A DNA stretch of 59,846 bases from Comamonadaceae bacterium PBBC1 (GTDB taxonomy: Bacteria > Pseudomonadota > Gammaproteobacteria > Burkholderiales > Burkholderiaceae_C). Both the position numbers and the translations under genes were made by a program. The DNA lies in assembly GCA_002256145.1 (NCBI GenBank), contig NKIP01000019.1:1-59846 (forward strand). Direction: 5' to 3'. Shown here one piece after another: positions 21,386-30,884 of the stretch. The notes under the pieces are model-generated. The model had not been told where the DNA came from. It did not search any database and was given only the letters and a program-made list of their open reading frames with translations. The stretch's first letter is position 1. Every line of letters begins with the position of its first letter.

Positions 21386-22129
21386 ATGAGCCTTCTTTCA
21401 ATGGACCAATGGTCACGCTTCAAAAAATATCTTTACGCACTCTTGCAAAGTGGGCGAGAAGAAAAGGACGAGCGGCATATTCATGCAGGTGCAGTGAATC
21501 CTCCTGTAAAGACTTGGGTCCCGATTCGATCGCTTTCGTCGCGTCATCGACCACGAATTGATCGGCATCTGTGCAGCCTAAGTGAGCAGGACAGGTACTT
21601 GAGATTTGGTTATGCTGCAACAGACGAGCAAATCGGCCGGTATGTGAAGTCCCTTGACTTCGAGCGGGATGAGATTTTTGGGGTTTTCAATCGACGATTG
21701 GAGTTGGTGTCCATGGCGCACTTGGCCTACTCCATCGATCCGCAGTGGTCTACATGTGCGGAGTTCGGTGTGTCTGTGGCATCACATCAAAGAGGCAAGG
21801 GATGGGGTGGGAAATTGTTCGAACATGCGGTCATGCATGCACGCAACCAAGGGGTGAATATGCTCTTCATTCACGCCCTAAGTGAAAACTCCGCCATGCT
21901 CCAAATTGCACGCCATGCAGGGGCCACTGTTGAGCGTGATGGCAGCGAAAGTGAGGCATACCTCGCACTTCCACAAGCCGATTTGGACAGTCAATTGAAC
22001 GGATTGGTGCAAGAGCAAATGGCGCAGGTCGATTACCATCTCAAAATTAAAGCGCAGCAATTTAGGCAATGGTTGGGAACTGTGCAGGAAATCAGGCAAG
22101 GGGTACGCGAGTCTAGGCATAAGCCGTGA
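21386..22129 (+). CDS. GNAT-family N-acetyltransferase
   Basis: 247 residues. A GNAT core spans about residues 50-190, with the acetyl-CoA pyrophosphate loop VASHQRGKGWGGKLFEHAV (a Q/RxxGxG/A variant). The strand pair LVSMAHLAYSIDPQWSTCAEFGVSV precedes it, and LSENSAMLQIARHAGATVERD follows. The C-terminal 55 residues are Gln/Glu-rich and probably helical. The acceptor substrate is unknown. It is divergent from fadD, with a 160-bp shared upstream region in which I see no clear operator. Confidence 0.8.
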   Translation: MSLLSMDQWSRFKKYLYALLQSGREEKDERHIHAGAVNPPVKTWVPIRSLSSRHRPRIDRHLCSLSEQDRYLRFGYAATDEQIGRYVKSLDFERDEIFGVFNRRLELVSMAHLAYSIDPQWSTCAEFGVSVASHQRGKGWGGKLFEHAVMHARNQGVNMLFIHALSENSAMLQIARHAGATVERDGSESEAYLALPQADLDSQLNGLVQEQMAQVDYHLKIKAQQFRQWLGTVQEIRQGVRESRHKP

Positions 22130-22211
22130 GGTCAAACACGAAGAGGCGCTGTCATATAAATCCGCTATCCTAGAGGTCTATTCACAACAGCATGTCCTGC
22201 CTTTTTTGATT

Positions 22212-23117
22212 GTGTCAGACCCCTCACCCGCACGTGCCATTGCACGCACCCCGGAGCGCGAAGACAAGCGCAGTTTTTTGCAAAAACTCGCGGAATTCAT
22301 CCATCCGGGTCCAGACTCGGCGGACGAGTTGATTCAGACCTTGGCCGAGGCCGAAGACAATCACATCATCAATGGCGAAAGCCGTTTGATGCTGGAAGGA
22401 GTCATCCGTATGGCGGATATGACGGCGGGAGATGTGATGGTGGCATCACCGCGCATGGACTTGTTGAACATTGAAGATCCATTTGATCAGTTGATGTACC
22501 AGGTCATAGAGACCGCGCATTCTCGATTCCCTGTCTACGAGGGTGAGACCGAAAACATCATCGGAATTTTGCTGGCCAAAGACTTGTTGAAACTGCAAAG
22601 AGCTCCTGAATTGAATATTCGGGCGTTGCTCAGACCGGCAGTATTTGTGCCAGAAAGCAAAGGTCTGAATGATTTGCTGCGCCAGTTTCGAGACAACCGC
22701 AATCACTTGGCGATCGTCATTGATGAGTTTGGTCGCACGGCCGGACTGATCACCATTGAGGATGTTCTGGAGCAAATTGTCGGAGAAATAGAAGATGAGT
22801 TTGACATCGCGGATGATGAAGGCGACATCTTTGGATTGCCGGATCGAAGCTTCAGAGTCAGTGGCGACACGTCACTTGCGCGCGTCAGCGAGGCTTTTGG
22901 CGTGAACCTGGAAAACGCTCGTCAAGACCACGATGGCCCTGACTTTGACACCCTTGGAGGTTTGATAGCCCACGAAATGGGGCATGTGCCCCGCCGAGGA
23001 GAAAAATACGTCTTGGCGGGGCTTCAGTTTGTTGTCTTGCACACGCGCGCGGGTGCTGTACGTTGGTTCAAAGTGTCTCCTGTGCTTTCGGGCACAGGTG
23101 CAAAGACTTCGGTTTGA
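22212..23117 (+). CDS. corC: CorC/HlyC-type CBS-domain protein
   Basis: About 301 residues. A tandem CBS pair (about residues 65-185) begins MTAGDVMVASPRMDLLNIED. A C-terminal CorC_HlyC domain has GDIFGLPDRSFRVSGDTSL and FDTLGGLIAHEMGHVPRRGE. CorC proteins are tied to magnesium/cobalt efflux, and this soluble type (YbeX) neighbours lnt in many proteobacteria, as here. The start is likely the GTG at 22212 (SDPSPARA). A TTG at 22206 is also in frame. No clear ribosome-binding site is seen. The stop is 2 bp before the lnt ATG. Confidence 0.88.
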   Translation: MSDPSPARAIARTPEREDKRSFLQKLAEFIHPGPDSADELIQTLAEAEDNHIINGESRLMLEGVIRMADMTAGDVMVASPRMDLLNIEDPFDQLMYQVIETAHSRFPVYEGETENIIGILLAKDLLKLQRAPELNIRALLRPAVFVPESKGLNDLLRQFRDNRNHLAIVIDEFGRTAGLITIEDVLEQIVGEIEDEFDIADDEGDIFGLPDRSFRVSGDTSLARVSEAFGVNLENARQDHDGPDFDTLGGLIAHEMGHVPRRGEKYVLAGLQFVVLHTRAGAVRWFKVSPVLSGTGAKTSV

Positions 23118-23119
23118 TT

Positions 23120-24682
23120 ATGGCCGAGAGCGGCACTCGGCATTCAATCTTGTGGACCGCAGTGGGGGGCGCTGCTCAAGCGGCTTCAGTGGCCATGCCT
23201 GAAAGCGGCCAAGCCCATGGCTGGCTTCAAATTTTGAGTTTGGTTGTGCTGTCAAGTGGATTGGCGGGTCTGGCTAGACAAGCCGGCAAAGTCACGGATC
23301 AAGTCAAACGAGCGGCTTGGCTGGGTGGTCTGTTCGCAACAGTTTGGCTGGTCGGCAGTTTCTGGTGGCTGTTTGTGTCCATGCATCAAGTGGGGGGCTT
23401 GCCATCCCCATTGGCGGCTTTGGCCGTGTTGGCGCTCGCTGGTGCATTGGCGATTTACTACGCAGCCGCATCGGCGTTGTGGGTCTTTGCCGCACATGGC
23501 TTGAGCCAAAAGCAACCGGGCATGGCAAGCGCCATGTTTGCCGCAGTTTGGACTTTGGCCGAATTGGCTCGCGGGCGCTGGCTCACTGGTTTTCCATGGG
23601 GCGGGGTGGGTTATGCACATGTTGATGGTTTCTTGGCGACATGGGCCCCCTGGACAGGCGTTTACGGCATCGGGGCGATTGCCGCGTGGCTGGCCATGCG
23701 GTTGGCTTTGGCCGGTTGGCGATGGCGAGCGCTTAAACCTTTGGCCGCAGTCGGATTGGTCACCGGGGCATTGCACGTGTTCGCGCCGTCATTCACCACA
23801 TCGGCGGGCGCAAGCCGGGTCGAATTGTTGCAGGCCAATATTTCACAGACCGATAAGTTTCAAGCGGCCAGTGGGGTGCGTGATGCCCTGGATTGGTACG
23901 ACTCCCAGCTTCGCAGCACGCGTGAACCACTTGTGGTGGCCCCAGAGACGGCCATTCCTTTGCTTCCAGGTCAATTGCCGCCAGGGTACTGGGCGGAATT
24001 GACACAACACTTTTCACGCTCGGGCGGTATGGCATTGGTGGGTGTTCCATTGGGCAATCGGGCAGATGGATACACCAATTCGGTCGTGGCTCTGGGGCCA
24101 TCAACGTCCCAGGCATACCGCTATGACAAGGCGCATCTGGTGCCTTTTGGGGAATTCATGCCACCCGGTTTTGTGTGGTTTATACGCATGATGAACATCC
24201 CACTGGGTAACTTCAAGTCGGGTGACTGGGATCAGGCTTCACTGCTTTGGCAAGGACAGCGCTTGGCCATCAACATCTGTTACGAGGATCTATTTGGTGA
24301 GGAATTGGCCATCCGATTCAACGATCCGAAGGTCGCTCCCACGGCCTTGGTGAATGTGAGCAATATTGCCTGGTTTGGCGATACTTTGGCCGTCGATCAG
24401 CACCTCAACATCTCGCGCATGAGGGCCATGGAGTTGGGCCGCCCCATGCTCAGGGCCACCAACACGGGTGCCACGGCCATCATCGATCACCAAGGCCGGG
24501 TGGTGCAGCAATTGCCACGCTTTACCCGGGGCAGTTTGTCGGGCACTTTTGAAGGGCGGCATGGACTGACGCCCTATGTCAGATGGACGAGCAGTGTGGG
24601 TTTGTGGCCCATGTGGTTGCTCTGTGGTGGCACGCTGGCTTTGGGCTTTTGGCGACGTCGTCAAAATGGGGCGGTGTTTTAG
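23120..24682 (+). CDS. lnt: Apolipoprotein N-acyltransferase
   Basis: 520 residues. An N-terminal multi-helix membrane part (about 1-215) is followed by a periplasmic nitrilase-like domain. The catalytic triad of the family can be placed at E in [13 protein letters not shown] in [17 protein letters not shown], and C in [12 protein letters not shown]. Lnt adds the third acyl chain to outer-membrane lipoproteins. ATG 23120 is chosen because it follows the corC stop directly. An in-frame ATG at 23063 would overlap corC heavily. Confidence 0.93.
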   Translation: MAESGTRHSILWTAVGGAAQAASVAMPESGQAHGWLQILSLVVLSSGLAGLARQAGKVTDQVKRAAWLGGLFATVWLVGSFWWLFVSMHQVGGLPSPLAALAVLALAGALAIYYAAASALWVFAAHGLSQKQPGMASAMFAAVWTLAELARGRWLTGFPWGGVGYAHVDGFLATWAPWTGVYGIGAIAAWLAMRLALAGWRWRALKPLAAVGLVTGALHVFAPSFTTSAGASRVELLQANISQTDKFQAASGVRDALDWYDSQLRSTREPLVVAPETAIPLLPGQLPPGYWAELTQHFSRSGGMALVGVPLGNRADGYTNSVVALGPSTSQAYRYDKAHLVPFGEFMPPGFVWFIRMMNIPLGNFKSGDWDQASLLWQGQRLAINICYEDLFGEELAIRFNDPKVAPTALVNVSNIAWFGDTLAVDQHLNISRMRAMELGRPMLRATNTGATAIIDHQGRVVQQLPRFTRGSLSGTFEGRHGLTPYVRWTSSVGLWPMWLLCGGTLALGFWRRRQNGAVF

Positions 24683-24801
24683 GCCGCACGGGTTTGGCCC
24701 ACAAGCCAACCAAAGTGCTTGCCAAAGACCGTAAAATGGAGGGTTCGCGCAAGTTTGCGTCCATCCAAACTCAGCCAGCTCGCTGCTGGCCTGCTCAGGC
24801 C

Positions 24802-25707
24802 ATGTTGACCTTCCAGCAAATCATTCTCAAATTGCAGCAGTACTGGGACGCCCAGGGCTGCGCCTTGCTTCAACCCTACGACATGGAAGTCGGTGCGGGC
24901 ACCAGCCACACCGCCACGTTTTTGCGCGCCATCGGCCCCGAGCCATGGAAAGCCGCCTACGTGCAGCCCAGCCGCCGCCCCAAAGACGGCCGCTACGGCG
25001 AGAACCCCAACCGCCTGCAGCACTACTACCAATTCCAGGTGGTCCTGAAGCCAGCACCCAGCAACATCCTGGAGCTGTACCTGGGTTCGCTCGAAGCGCT
25101 GGGTTTTGACCTGAAGAAAAACGACATCCGCTTCGTCGAAGACGATTGGGAGAATCCCACCTTGGGTGCCTGGGGCCTGGGCTGGGAAGTCTGGCTCAAC
25201 GGCATGGAAGTGACGCAGTTCACCTATTTCCAGCAAGTCGGCGGCATCGACTGCAAGCCGATCACGGGTGAGATCACCTACGGCCTGGAGCGCCTGGCCA
25301 TGTATTTGCAAGGCGTGGACAACGTCTACAACCTGCAGTGGACCGACGGTTTGACCTACGGCGACGTGTACAAGCAAAACGAAGTCGAGCAATCGACCTA
25401 CAACTTCGAGCACAGCGATGCCGAGTTTTTGTTCACCGCCTTTGGTGCGCACGAAAAACAAGCCCAGCACCTCATGGGTGCGCAACTGGCACTGCCTGCT
25501 TATGAGCAAGTGCTCAAGGCCGCGCACACATTCAACCTGCTGGACGCGCGTGGCGCGATCAGCGTGACCGAGCGCGCCGCTTACATCGGCCGCATCCGCA
25601 ACCTGGCCCGTAGCGTAGCCCAGAGCTATTACGAAAGCCGCGAACGTCTGGACTTCCCGATGGCCCCGCGTGAATGGGTTGCCCAAATGCCCAAGAAAGC
25701 CGCGTGA
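24802..25707 (+). CDS. glyQ: Glycyl-tRNA synthetase alpha subunit
   Basis: 301 residues, the family length. It begins [20 protein letters not shown] and contains the class II aminoacylation motifs ([28 protein letters not shown], and [16 protein letters not shown]). The alpha subunit carries the catalytic core of the alpha2beta2 bacterial enzyme. The frame stays open for 73 codons upstream, but ATG 24802 gives the conserved N-terminus. It ends 11 bp before glyS. Confidence 0.97.
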   Translation: MLTFQQIILKLQQYWDAQGCALLQPYDMEVGAGTSHTATFLRAIGPEPWKAAYVQPSRRPKDGRYGENPNRLQHYYQFQVVLKPAPSNILELYLGSLEALGFDLKKNDIRFVEDDWENPTLGAWGLGWEVWLNGMEVTQFTYFQQVGGIDCKPITGEITYGLERLAMYLQGVDNVYNLQWTDGLTYGDVYKQNEVEQSTYNFEHSDAEFLFTAFGAHEKQAQHLMGAQLALPAYEQVLKAAHTFNLLDARGAISVTERAAYIGRIRNLARSVAQSYYESRERLDFPMAPREWVAQMPKKAA

Positions 25708-25718
25708 GGGAGAACAAC

Positions 25719-27851
25719 ATGACGACACAAAATCTGCTGGTAGAACTGTTTGTGGAAGAGCTGCCGCCCAAGGCGCTCAACAAATTGGGCGCGGCCTTTT
25801 CGGGCGTGCTGGCCGAACAACTCAAGGCCCAAGGCCTGGCCGCTGCCGACGCGGTGGTGACGGCCTTTGCTTCGCCCCGCCGCCTGGCCGCCCATGTGAC
25901 CGGTGTGTTGGCACAAGGTGCCGACAAGGCCGTGCAACAAAAGCTGATGCCGGTGGCCGTGGGCCTGGACGCGGCGGGCAACGCCACGCCCGCTTTGCTG
26001 AAAAAACTGCAAGCGCTGGGTGCTGACGTGAGCGACCCAGCCGCTGCCGTGGCCGCGCTCAAGCGCGCGCCCGATGGCAAAGCGGAAGCCCTGTTTTATG
26101 ACAGCATCGTCAAAGGCGCATCGCTGCAAGCGGGGCTGCAAAAAGCTTTGGAAGAAGCGCTGGCCAAGTTGCCGATTCCCAAAGTCATGCAGTACCAGCT
26201 GGAAACCGATTGCGAATTGCCGGGCTGGAGCAGTGTGAACTTTGTGCGCCCTGCGCACAGTCTGATCGCCCTGCATGGTTCCACCGTGGTGCCGGTCAAG
26301 GCGCTGGGCTTGACGGCTGGCAACAACACCCAAGGCCACCGGTTTGAGGCCAAGGCCTCGCCTGTGGTATTGACGCATGCTGACCAGTACGACGAAGTGC
26401 TCAAGCGTGATGGCTCGGTCATCGCCAGCTTCGCTGAGCGCCGTGCTGAGATCGTGCGCCAGCTGAACGCTGCTGCGGCCAAAGTGGGCAACGGTGCCCG
26501 TCCGATCGAAGACGAAGCCCTGCTGGATGAAGTGACCGCTCTGGTCGAGCGTCCGAACGTGCTTACCTGCCAATTCGAGACCGAGTTCTTGGGTGTGCCG
26601 CAAGAGTGCCTGATCCTCACCATGAAGGCCAATCAGAAATACTTCCCTTTGATCGATGCGTCAGGCAAGCTGACGAACCGATTCTTGGTGGTGAGCAACA
26701 TCAGCCCCGACGACGCGTCGTTTGTGATCGGCGGTAACGAGCGCGTGGTGCGCCCGCGCCTGGCCGATGCCAAATTCTTCTTCGACCAGGACCGCAAAAA
26801 GACGCTCGAATCGCGCGTCGAAGGCCTGTCCAAAGTGGTCTACCACAACAAGCTGGGCACGCAAGGAGAGCGCATGGCGCGGGTTTGCGCCATTGCCCAA
26901 GCCATTGGCCAGCAAGTGGGTGGCGATGCGCTGGCGCAGCAAGCCGAGCAGGCCGCACGCCTGGCCAAGACCGACTTGCTGACCGACATGGTGGGCGAAT
27001 TCCCTGAATTGCAAGGCATCATGGGTGGCTACTACGCCCGCCATGACGGCCTTTCCACCGAAGTGGCCGAAGCCATCGAAGACCACTACAAACCGCGCTT
27101 TGCGGGTGACGACTTGCCGCGCAACAACGTCGGCTTGGTGGTGGCTTTGGCCGACAAGCTCGAAACCCTGGTGGGCATGTTCGGCATTGGCAACGTGCCC
27201 ACGGGCGACAAAGACCCGTTTGCACTGCGCCGACACGCTCTGGGCGTGATCCGCATGCTGATCGAAAAAGACGTGGCGCTGGGCTTGCCGGAATTGTTGG
27301 CCCTGTCGATCCCCGTGTTTGGCGACAAGATTTCGGGCAACGCCGATGCGCTGATCGACTTCATTTACGACCGCCTGGCCGGAAGCCTGCGCGAGCAAGG
27401 CTTCAGCGCGCAAGAGGTCGACGCCGTCATGGCCCTGCGCCCAGCCCGCTTGGGTCAGGTCAGCCAGTTTTTGTCGGCCGTGCGTGCTTTTGCCGCCTTG
27501 CCTGAAAGCCCCGCTTTGGCGGCAGCCAACAAGCGCATCGGCAACATCCTGAAAAAAGCCGGTGAGGTGGACGCCCACGTCAACCCCGCCTTGCTGCAGG
27601 AAGACGCCGAAAAGGGCCTGTACGCCGCGATGCAAAAGTTGTTGCCCGAGTCCGAGGCGCAGTTCAAGGCGGGCGACTACACCGCCAGCCTGCAAACCCT
27701 GGCCGCGCTGCGCGCGCCAGTGGATGCTTTCTTTGACGACGTGATGGTCAACGCCGAAGCCATGGACCTGCGCCTGAACCGTCAGGGCCTGCTGAAAAGC
27801 CTGCATGTTGCCATGAACCGCGTGGCCGATTTATCGCGTCTGGCGGCCTGA
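25719..27851 (+). CDS. glyS: Glycyl-tRNA synthetase beta subunit
   Basis: 710 residues. It begins TTQNLLVELFVEELPPKALN, has the HD-like region (LTDMVGEFPELQGIMGGYYA and DKLETLVGMFGIGNVPTGDK), and a C-terminal anticodon-binding helical part. The beta subunit binds tRNA-Gly. ATG 25719 is preceded by GAGGGAG. It is operonic with glyQ and followed 13 bp later by gmhB. Confidence 0.97.
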   Translation: MTTQNLLVELFVEELPPKALNKLGAAFSGVLAEQLKAQGLAAADAVVTAFASPRRLAAHVTGVLAQGADKAVQQKLMPVAVGLDAAGNATPALLKKLQALGADVSDPAAAVAALKRAPDGKAEALFYDSIVKGASLQAGLQKALEEALAKLPIPKVMQYQLETDCELPGWSSVNFVRPAHSLIALHGSTVVPVKALGLTAGNNTQGHRFEAKASPVVLTHADQYDEVLKRDGSVIASFAERRAEIVRQLNAAAAKVGNGARPIEDEALLDEVTALVERPNVLTCQFETEFLGVPQECLILTMKANQKYFPLIDASGKLTNRFLVVSNISPDDASFVIGGNERVVRPRLADAKFFFDQDRKKTLESRVEGLSKVVYHNKLGTQGERMARVCAIAQAIGQQVGGDALAQQAEQAARLAKTDLLTDMVGEFPELQGIMGGYYARHDGLSTEVAEAIEDHYKPRFAGDDLPRNNVGLVVALADKLETLVGMFGIGNVPTGDKDPFALRRHALGVIRMLIEKDVALGLPELLALSIPVFGDKISGNADALIDFIYDRLAGSLREQGFSAQEVDAVMALRPARLGQVSQFLSAVRAFAALPESPALAAANKRIGNILKKAGEVDAHVNPALLQEDAEKGLYAAMQKLLPESEAQFKAGDYTASLQTLAALRAPVDAFFDDVMVNAEAMDLRLNRQGLLKSLHVAMNRVADLSRLAA

Positions 27852-27864
27852 TGCGCACACGGCC

Positions 27865-28443
27865 ATGAATGCCAATCTGAAGCTCGTGATTCTGGACCGG
27901 GACGGGACCATCAACCGGACCGGGGACGAGTTTGTCAAGTCTCCCCAAGCCTGGGAGCCGCTGCCGGGTGCCTTGGAGGCCATCAGCCGACTGAATCATG
28001 CGGGTTTTCATGTGGTTTTGGCCACCAACGAGTCGGGCTTGGGGCGGGGTTTGTTTGACATGGCGGCGTTCAACGAAGTGCACAGCCATTTGATCAAGAA
28101 GCTGGCGGCGGTAGGCGGACGGATTGATGCTTTTTTTTATTGCCCGCATACCGCCGAAGAGGCTTGCACTTGCCGCAAACCTTTGCCGGGTCTTTTCTTG
28201 CAAATTTCAGAACGCTACGGTGTTGACCTGACGGGTGTTCCGTGCATTGGCAACAGTCTGAGCGACATGCAAGTGGCCGCCATTTCAGCGTGTGTGCCGC
28301 ATTTGGTGCTGAGCGGTCGTCATCCAGAGTGGCTGGGGCAGACGCTGCCTTCAGAGTTTCCCTCCAACACCTGTGTGCATCGAGACTTGGCCGCTTGCGT
28401 TGATCACTTGTTGGGGCCTGATCCAGCCCGTGCCTCACATTGA
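27865..28443 (+). CDS. gmhB: D-glycero-D-manno-heptose-1,7-bisphosphate 7-phosphatase
   Basis: 192 residues, HAD superfamily. The nucleophile motif is VILDRDGTINRTGDEFVKSP. The structural zinc loop YCPHTAEEACTCRKPLPGLF has the Cys-His-Cys-Cys pattern of GmhB, and IGNSLSDMQVAAISACVP closes the active site. It removes the 7-phosphate in ADP-heptose synthesis for lipopolysaccharide core. Thirteen bases after glyS and 13 before a plsC-like gene, it is part of one transcript. Confidence 0.93.
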   Translation: MNANLKLVILDRDGTINRTGDEFVKSPQAWEPLPGALEAISRLNHAGFHVVLATNESGLGRGLFDMAAFNEVHSHLIKKLAAVGGRIDAFFYCPHTAEEACTCRKPLPGLFLQISERYGVDLTGVPCIGNSLSDMQVAAISACVPHLVLSGRHPEWLGQTLPSEFPSNTCVHRDLAACVDHLLGPDPARASH

Positions 28444-28456
28444 CCTGTAGCAAACC

Positions 28457-29209
28457 ATGAACTTTTTACGCTCTCTTGTTCACATCGTGTGGATGGCCAT
28501 CACAGTCATCCCTTGGGCGCTGTTTGTGGTGGCGATTTCTTACTTTGTCAGCAGCACACGTTTGTACTGGATCTGTGCCGCTTGGTTGCGCTTGGCGGTG
28601 AACAGCGGCACCTGGATTTTGGGCATTCAAAACCGCATCCAAGGCATGGAAAACCTGCCCCAGGGCAGCAAGGATCCTGCAGTTTTACTGGTCAAGCACC
28701 AGTCCACCTGGGAGACATTTGTCATGCCCGCCATCATGCCCCACCCCTTGGCTTATGTATTCAAAAAAGAACTGCTGAGTGTGCCGTTTTTTGGTTGGGC
28801 CATGGGCCGTCTGGACATGATTCACATTGACCGCAAGCAGCGTTCACGCGCCTTTGCCAAGGTGGTGCAGCAAGGTCGCCGCCTCATGCAAGAAGGTGTT
28901 TGGGTCATCATGTTTCCTGAGGGCACGCGCATCCCACGCGGTCAAAAAGGTGAGTACAAAAGCGGTGGTGCGCGTTTGGCCATCGCAGCAGGCGTGCCGG
29001 TGATTCCGATTGCTGTGACCTCGGCGCGTTGCTGGCCCACGCGCGCCTTTGTCAAGACACCCGGTGTGGTGGACATTTCCATTGGCAAAGCCATTGCCAG
29101 CGAAGGCCGAAGCGCCGAAGAGCTGATGCTGGAAGTCGAGCGTTGGATCGAGTCTGAAATGCACCGACTCGACCCGGAGGCCTACCCCTTGGTTTCGGCC
29201 GTCCAATAA
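28457..29209 (+). CDS. plsC: PlsC-type 1-acyl-glycerol-3-phosphate acyltransferase
   Basis: 250 residues. An N-terminal membrane segment (about 7-27) anchors the PlsC domain. The catalytic motif appears as KHQSTWETF, so the usual HX4D is HX4E here, as in many betaproteobacterial members. The glycerol-phosphate site is FPEGTRIPRG, and the last block is VPVIPIAVTSARCW. It acylates lysophosphatidic acid at the inner membrane. Neighbouring gmhB and lnt fit an envelope theme. A paralogous lysophospholipid acyltransferase role cannot be excluded. Confidence 0.88.
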   Translation: MNFLRSLVHIVWMAITVIPWALFVVAISYFVSSTRLYWICAAWLRLAVNSGTWILGIQNRIQGMENLPQGSKDPAVLLVKHQSTWETFVMPAIMPHPLAYVFKKELLSVPFFGWAMGRLDMIHIDRKQRSRAFAKVVQQGRRLMQEGVWVIMFPEGTRIPRGQKGEYKSGGARLAIAAGVPVIPIAVTSARCWPTRAFVKTPGVVDISIGKAIASEGRSAEELMLEVERWIESEMHRLDPEAYPLVSAVQ

Positions 29210-29227
29210 AAGGACGGGCGACCCGGC

Positions 29228-30145
29228 ATGCGAGCGCCTTTGCAATTTGTGCTGGACTTTTTCACGGGGAGTGACCCGGTTGGGCGGCCAGCGCGGTCTG
29301 TGCCTGATGCTCTACCCTTAGAGCCTGCTGTACCCAAAAACCCTGCGAGCGCATCGATTTCCCCCGAGCAGACCCTCGGTGGACCTTCGTTGCCACAGAT
29401 TGGATTCACCCACCCTGCAGCCAATCGCCATGCCCAATTTCAGGATGTGCATGTGGCTTACCGGTTTGAGCGGTCACGCCGCAAAAGCATTGGCTTTCAG
29501 GTCGGGGCAGATGGTTTGGTCGTGCGCGCTCCGAGCTGGATCACTTTGCGCGAAGTGGATGCGGCAGTGCAGGAAAAAAGCGCATGGATTGTCACCAAAC
29601 TGCAGCAATTCAAAGATCGGCAGACGGAACAATTTCAAAAAGCCATCGAATGGCGGCACGGCGCAGATGTGCCATTTTTGGGGCGTACGCTCCAACTGTG
29701 TGTTTTGGAACGGGGAATTGGGCGGCTGAACGGGCAAGACCTTCATCCGGATCAGGTGCTGCCCGTGACAGTGCCCCCCGGTGCCTCGGTGACCCAGGTG
29801 CGCGATGCTGCGCAGGTCTGGCTCAAAAAACAGGCCAAAAGCTTGTTTGAGCAGCGCCTGCAGCACTTCGCACCGCAATTGGGGGTGAATTGGTCCAAGC
29901 TCAGTTTGTCCAGTGCCAGCACACGTTGGGGCAGCGCCCGAACCGACGGGCATATTCGTTTGAACTGGCGACTGATCCACTTGCCGATGGGGCAGATCGA
30001 TTACGTGGTGGTCCACGAATTGGCGCACCTGCGCGAGATGAACCACAGCCCACGGTTTTGGGACACCGTTGCCGAAGTCATGCCCGACTATGCCCAGCGG
30101 CGCAAAGCCTTGCGCCAAGCGCCAGTGGATCTGAAAGAAGATTGA
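29228..30145 (+). CDS. YgjP-like zinc metallopeptidase
   Basis: 305 residues. The C-terminal domain carries the zinc signature VVVHELAHLREMNHSPRFWD (HExxH-type with a third His), typical of the YgjP/SprT-like metallopeptidases. The region around SSASTRWGSARTDGHIRLNW is the conserved YgjP strand. The N-terminal 75 residues are Pro-rich and poorly conserved, so the true start could be further in. Substrate unknown. It ends the run of genes that starts at 21.4 kb. Confidence 0.85.
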   Translation: MRAPLQFVLDFFTGSDPVGRPARSVPDALPLEPAVPKNPASASISPEQTLGGPSLPQIGFTHPAANRHAQFQDVHVAYRFERSRRKSIGFQVGADGLVVRAPSWITLREVDAAVQEKSAWIVTKLQQFKDRQTEQFQKAIEWRHGADVPFLGRTLQLCVLERGIGRLNGQDLHPDQVLPVTVPPGASVTQVRDAAQVWLKKQAKSLFEQRLQHFAPQLGVNWSKLSLSSASTRWGSARTDGHIRLNWRLIHLPMGQIDYVVVHELAHLREMNHSPRFWDTVAEVMPDYAQRRKALRQAPVDLKED

Positions 30146-30301
30146 CCCCCACCTCGGTGCTTTGCATTGTGTCAAGCGCTCCAGCGTTGGCAAACCTGCC
30201 CAAAGCTTCTTCGCGCCCAGAGTGATATGGCTTTCTGGGGTGTTGCGCTGACCGTCCCCTCCGGGTGGAAAAAGCCAAGGGCTTTCGGTTAGCATGCGAA
30301 C

Positions 30302-30330
30302 GTTGACGTTGACGTTGACGTTAACGTCAA
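30302..30330 (+). promoter_or_regulatory. LiuR-type operator in the liuR promoter
   Basis: Three tandem GTTGAC hexamers (30302-30319) run into the 16-bp perfect palindrome TTGACGTTAACGTCAA (30315-30330). The half-site TTGACG equals the half-site of the operator at 30838. Each TTGACG also looks like a -35 box. This suggests autoregulation of liuR, 67 bp before its ATG. LiuR of proteobacteria is known to bind this kind of palindrome. Confidence 0.75.
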
Positions 30331-30397
30331 TATGAAATCCTGTTGGGTGGGGCTGGAAACGCGCCTCCCGACACAAGCAAGGTGAGGACCCTCCGCC

Positions 30398-30802
30398 ATG
30401 GCGAACCAATACACGATCAGCGATTTGGCCCAGGAATTTGACCTGACCACCCGCGCCATCCGTTTTTACGAAGACATGGGTTTGCTGGAGCCGGAGCGCT
30501 CCGGCCCAGGTGGGCGCAACCGGGTGTATTCGGCGCGTGACCGAACACGGCTCAAACTCACCTTGCGGGCCAAGCGCTTGGGTTTATCGCTCAACGAGGC
30601 CAAGGACCTCATTGACATGTACGACAGCCCGCGCGACACCATGCCGCAATTGAAGAAATTCCTGGTCGTATTGGCCGAGCACCGCCAGCAACTCGAATCT
30701 CAATTGGCCGACCTGCAAGCCACACTGGACGAGGTCAAGGCCCATGAAAAAGAAACCCGAAGTTTGCTGACCAAGGCCACCAAAGCCGCTCAAACGGCTT
30801 GA
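30398..30802 (+). CDS. liuR: MerR-family regulator LiuR
   Basis: 134 residues. The N-terminal winged helix begins YTISDLAQEFDLTTRAIRFY, then EDMGLLEPERSGPGGRNRVY, the MerR signature. A long dimerisation coiled coil follows (about 75-125). The short C-terminus carries no cysteine cluster, which argues against a metal sensor and fits LiuR, the regulator of leucine and branched-chain acyl-CoA degradation. Context agrees: palindromic operators flank it and liuA lies 0.65 kb downstream. The effector is probably an acyl-CoA intermediate (inference). Confidence 0.88.
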   Translation: MANQYTISDLAQEFDLTTRAIRFYEDMGLLEPERSGPGGRNRVYSARDRTRLKLTLRAKRLGLSLNEAKDLIDMYDSPRDTMPQLKKFLVVLAEHRQQLESQLADLQATLDEVKAHEKETRSLLTKATKAAQTA

Positions 30803-30837
30803 GTTCCGGGAAACCCCAAACCATCAGACTGGCTGTT

Positions 30838-30871
30838 TTTAATTGACGTTTACGTAAACGTCAATTAAAGT
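30838..30871 (+). promoter_or_regulatory. LiuR operator overlapping a promoter
   Basis: Bases 30838-30869 form a perfect 32-bp palindrome with core TTGACGTTTACGTAAACGTC. A -35-like TTGACG (30843-30848) and a -10-like TAAAGT (30866-30871) are 17 bp apart, so the dyad fills the spacer as in MerR-type promoters. It probably drives the thioesterase gene and liuA. Confidence 0.85.
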
Positions 30872-30884
30872 CACGGCTTCATCG

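Noticed and set aside
30302..30325. Short tandem GTTGAC repeats as a possible CRISPR or satellite array
   Set aside because: Only three to four hexamers, no spacers and no cas genes; better explained as operator half-sites.
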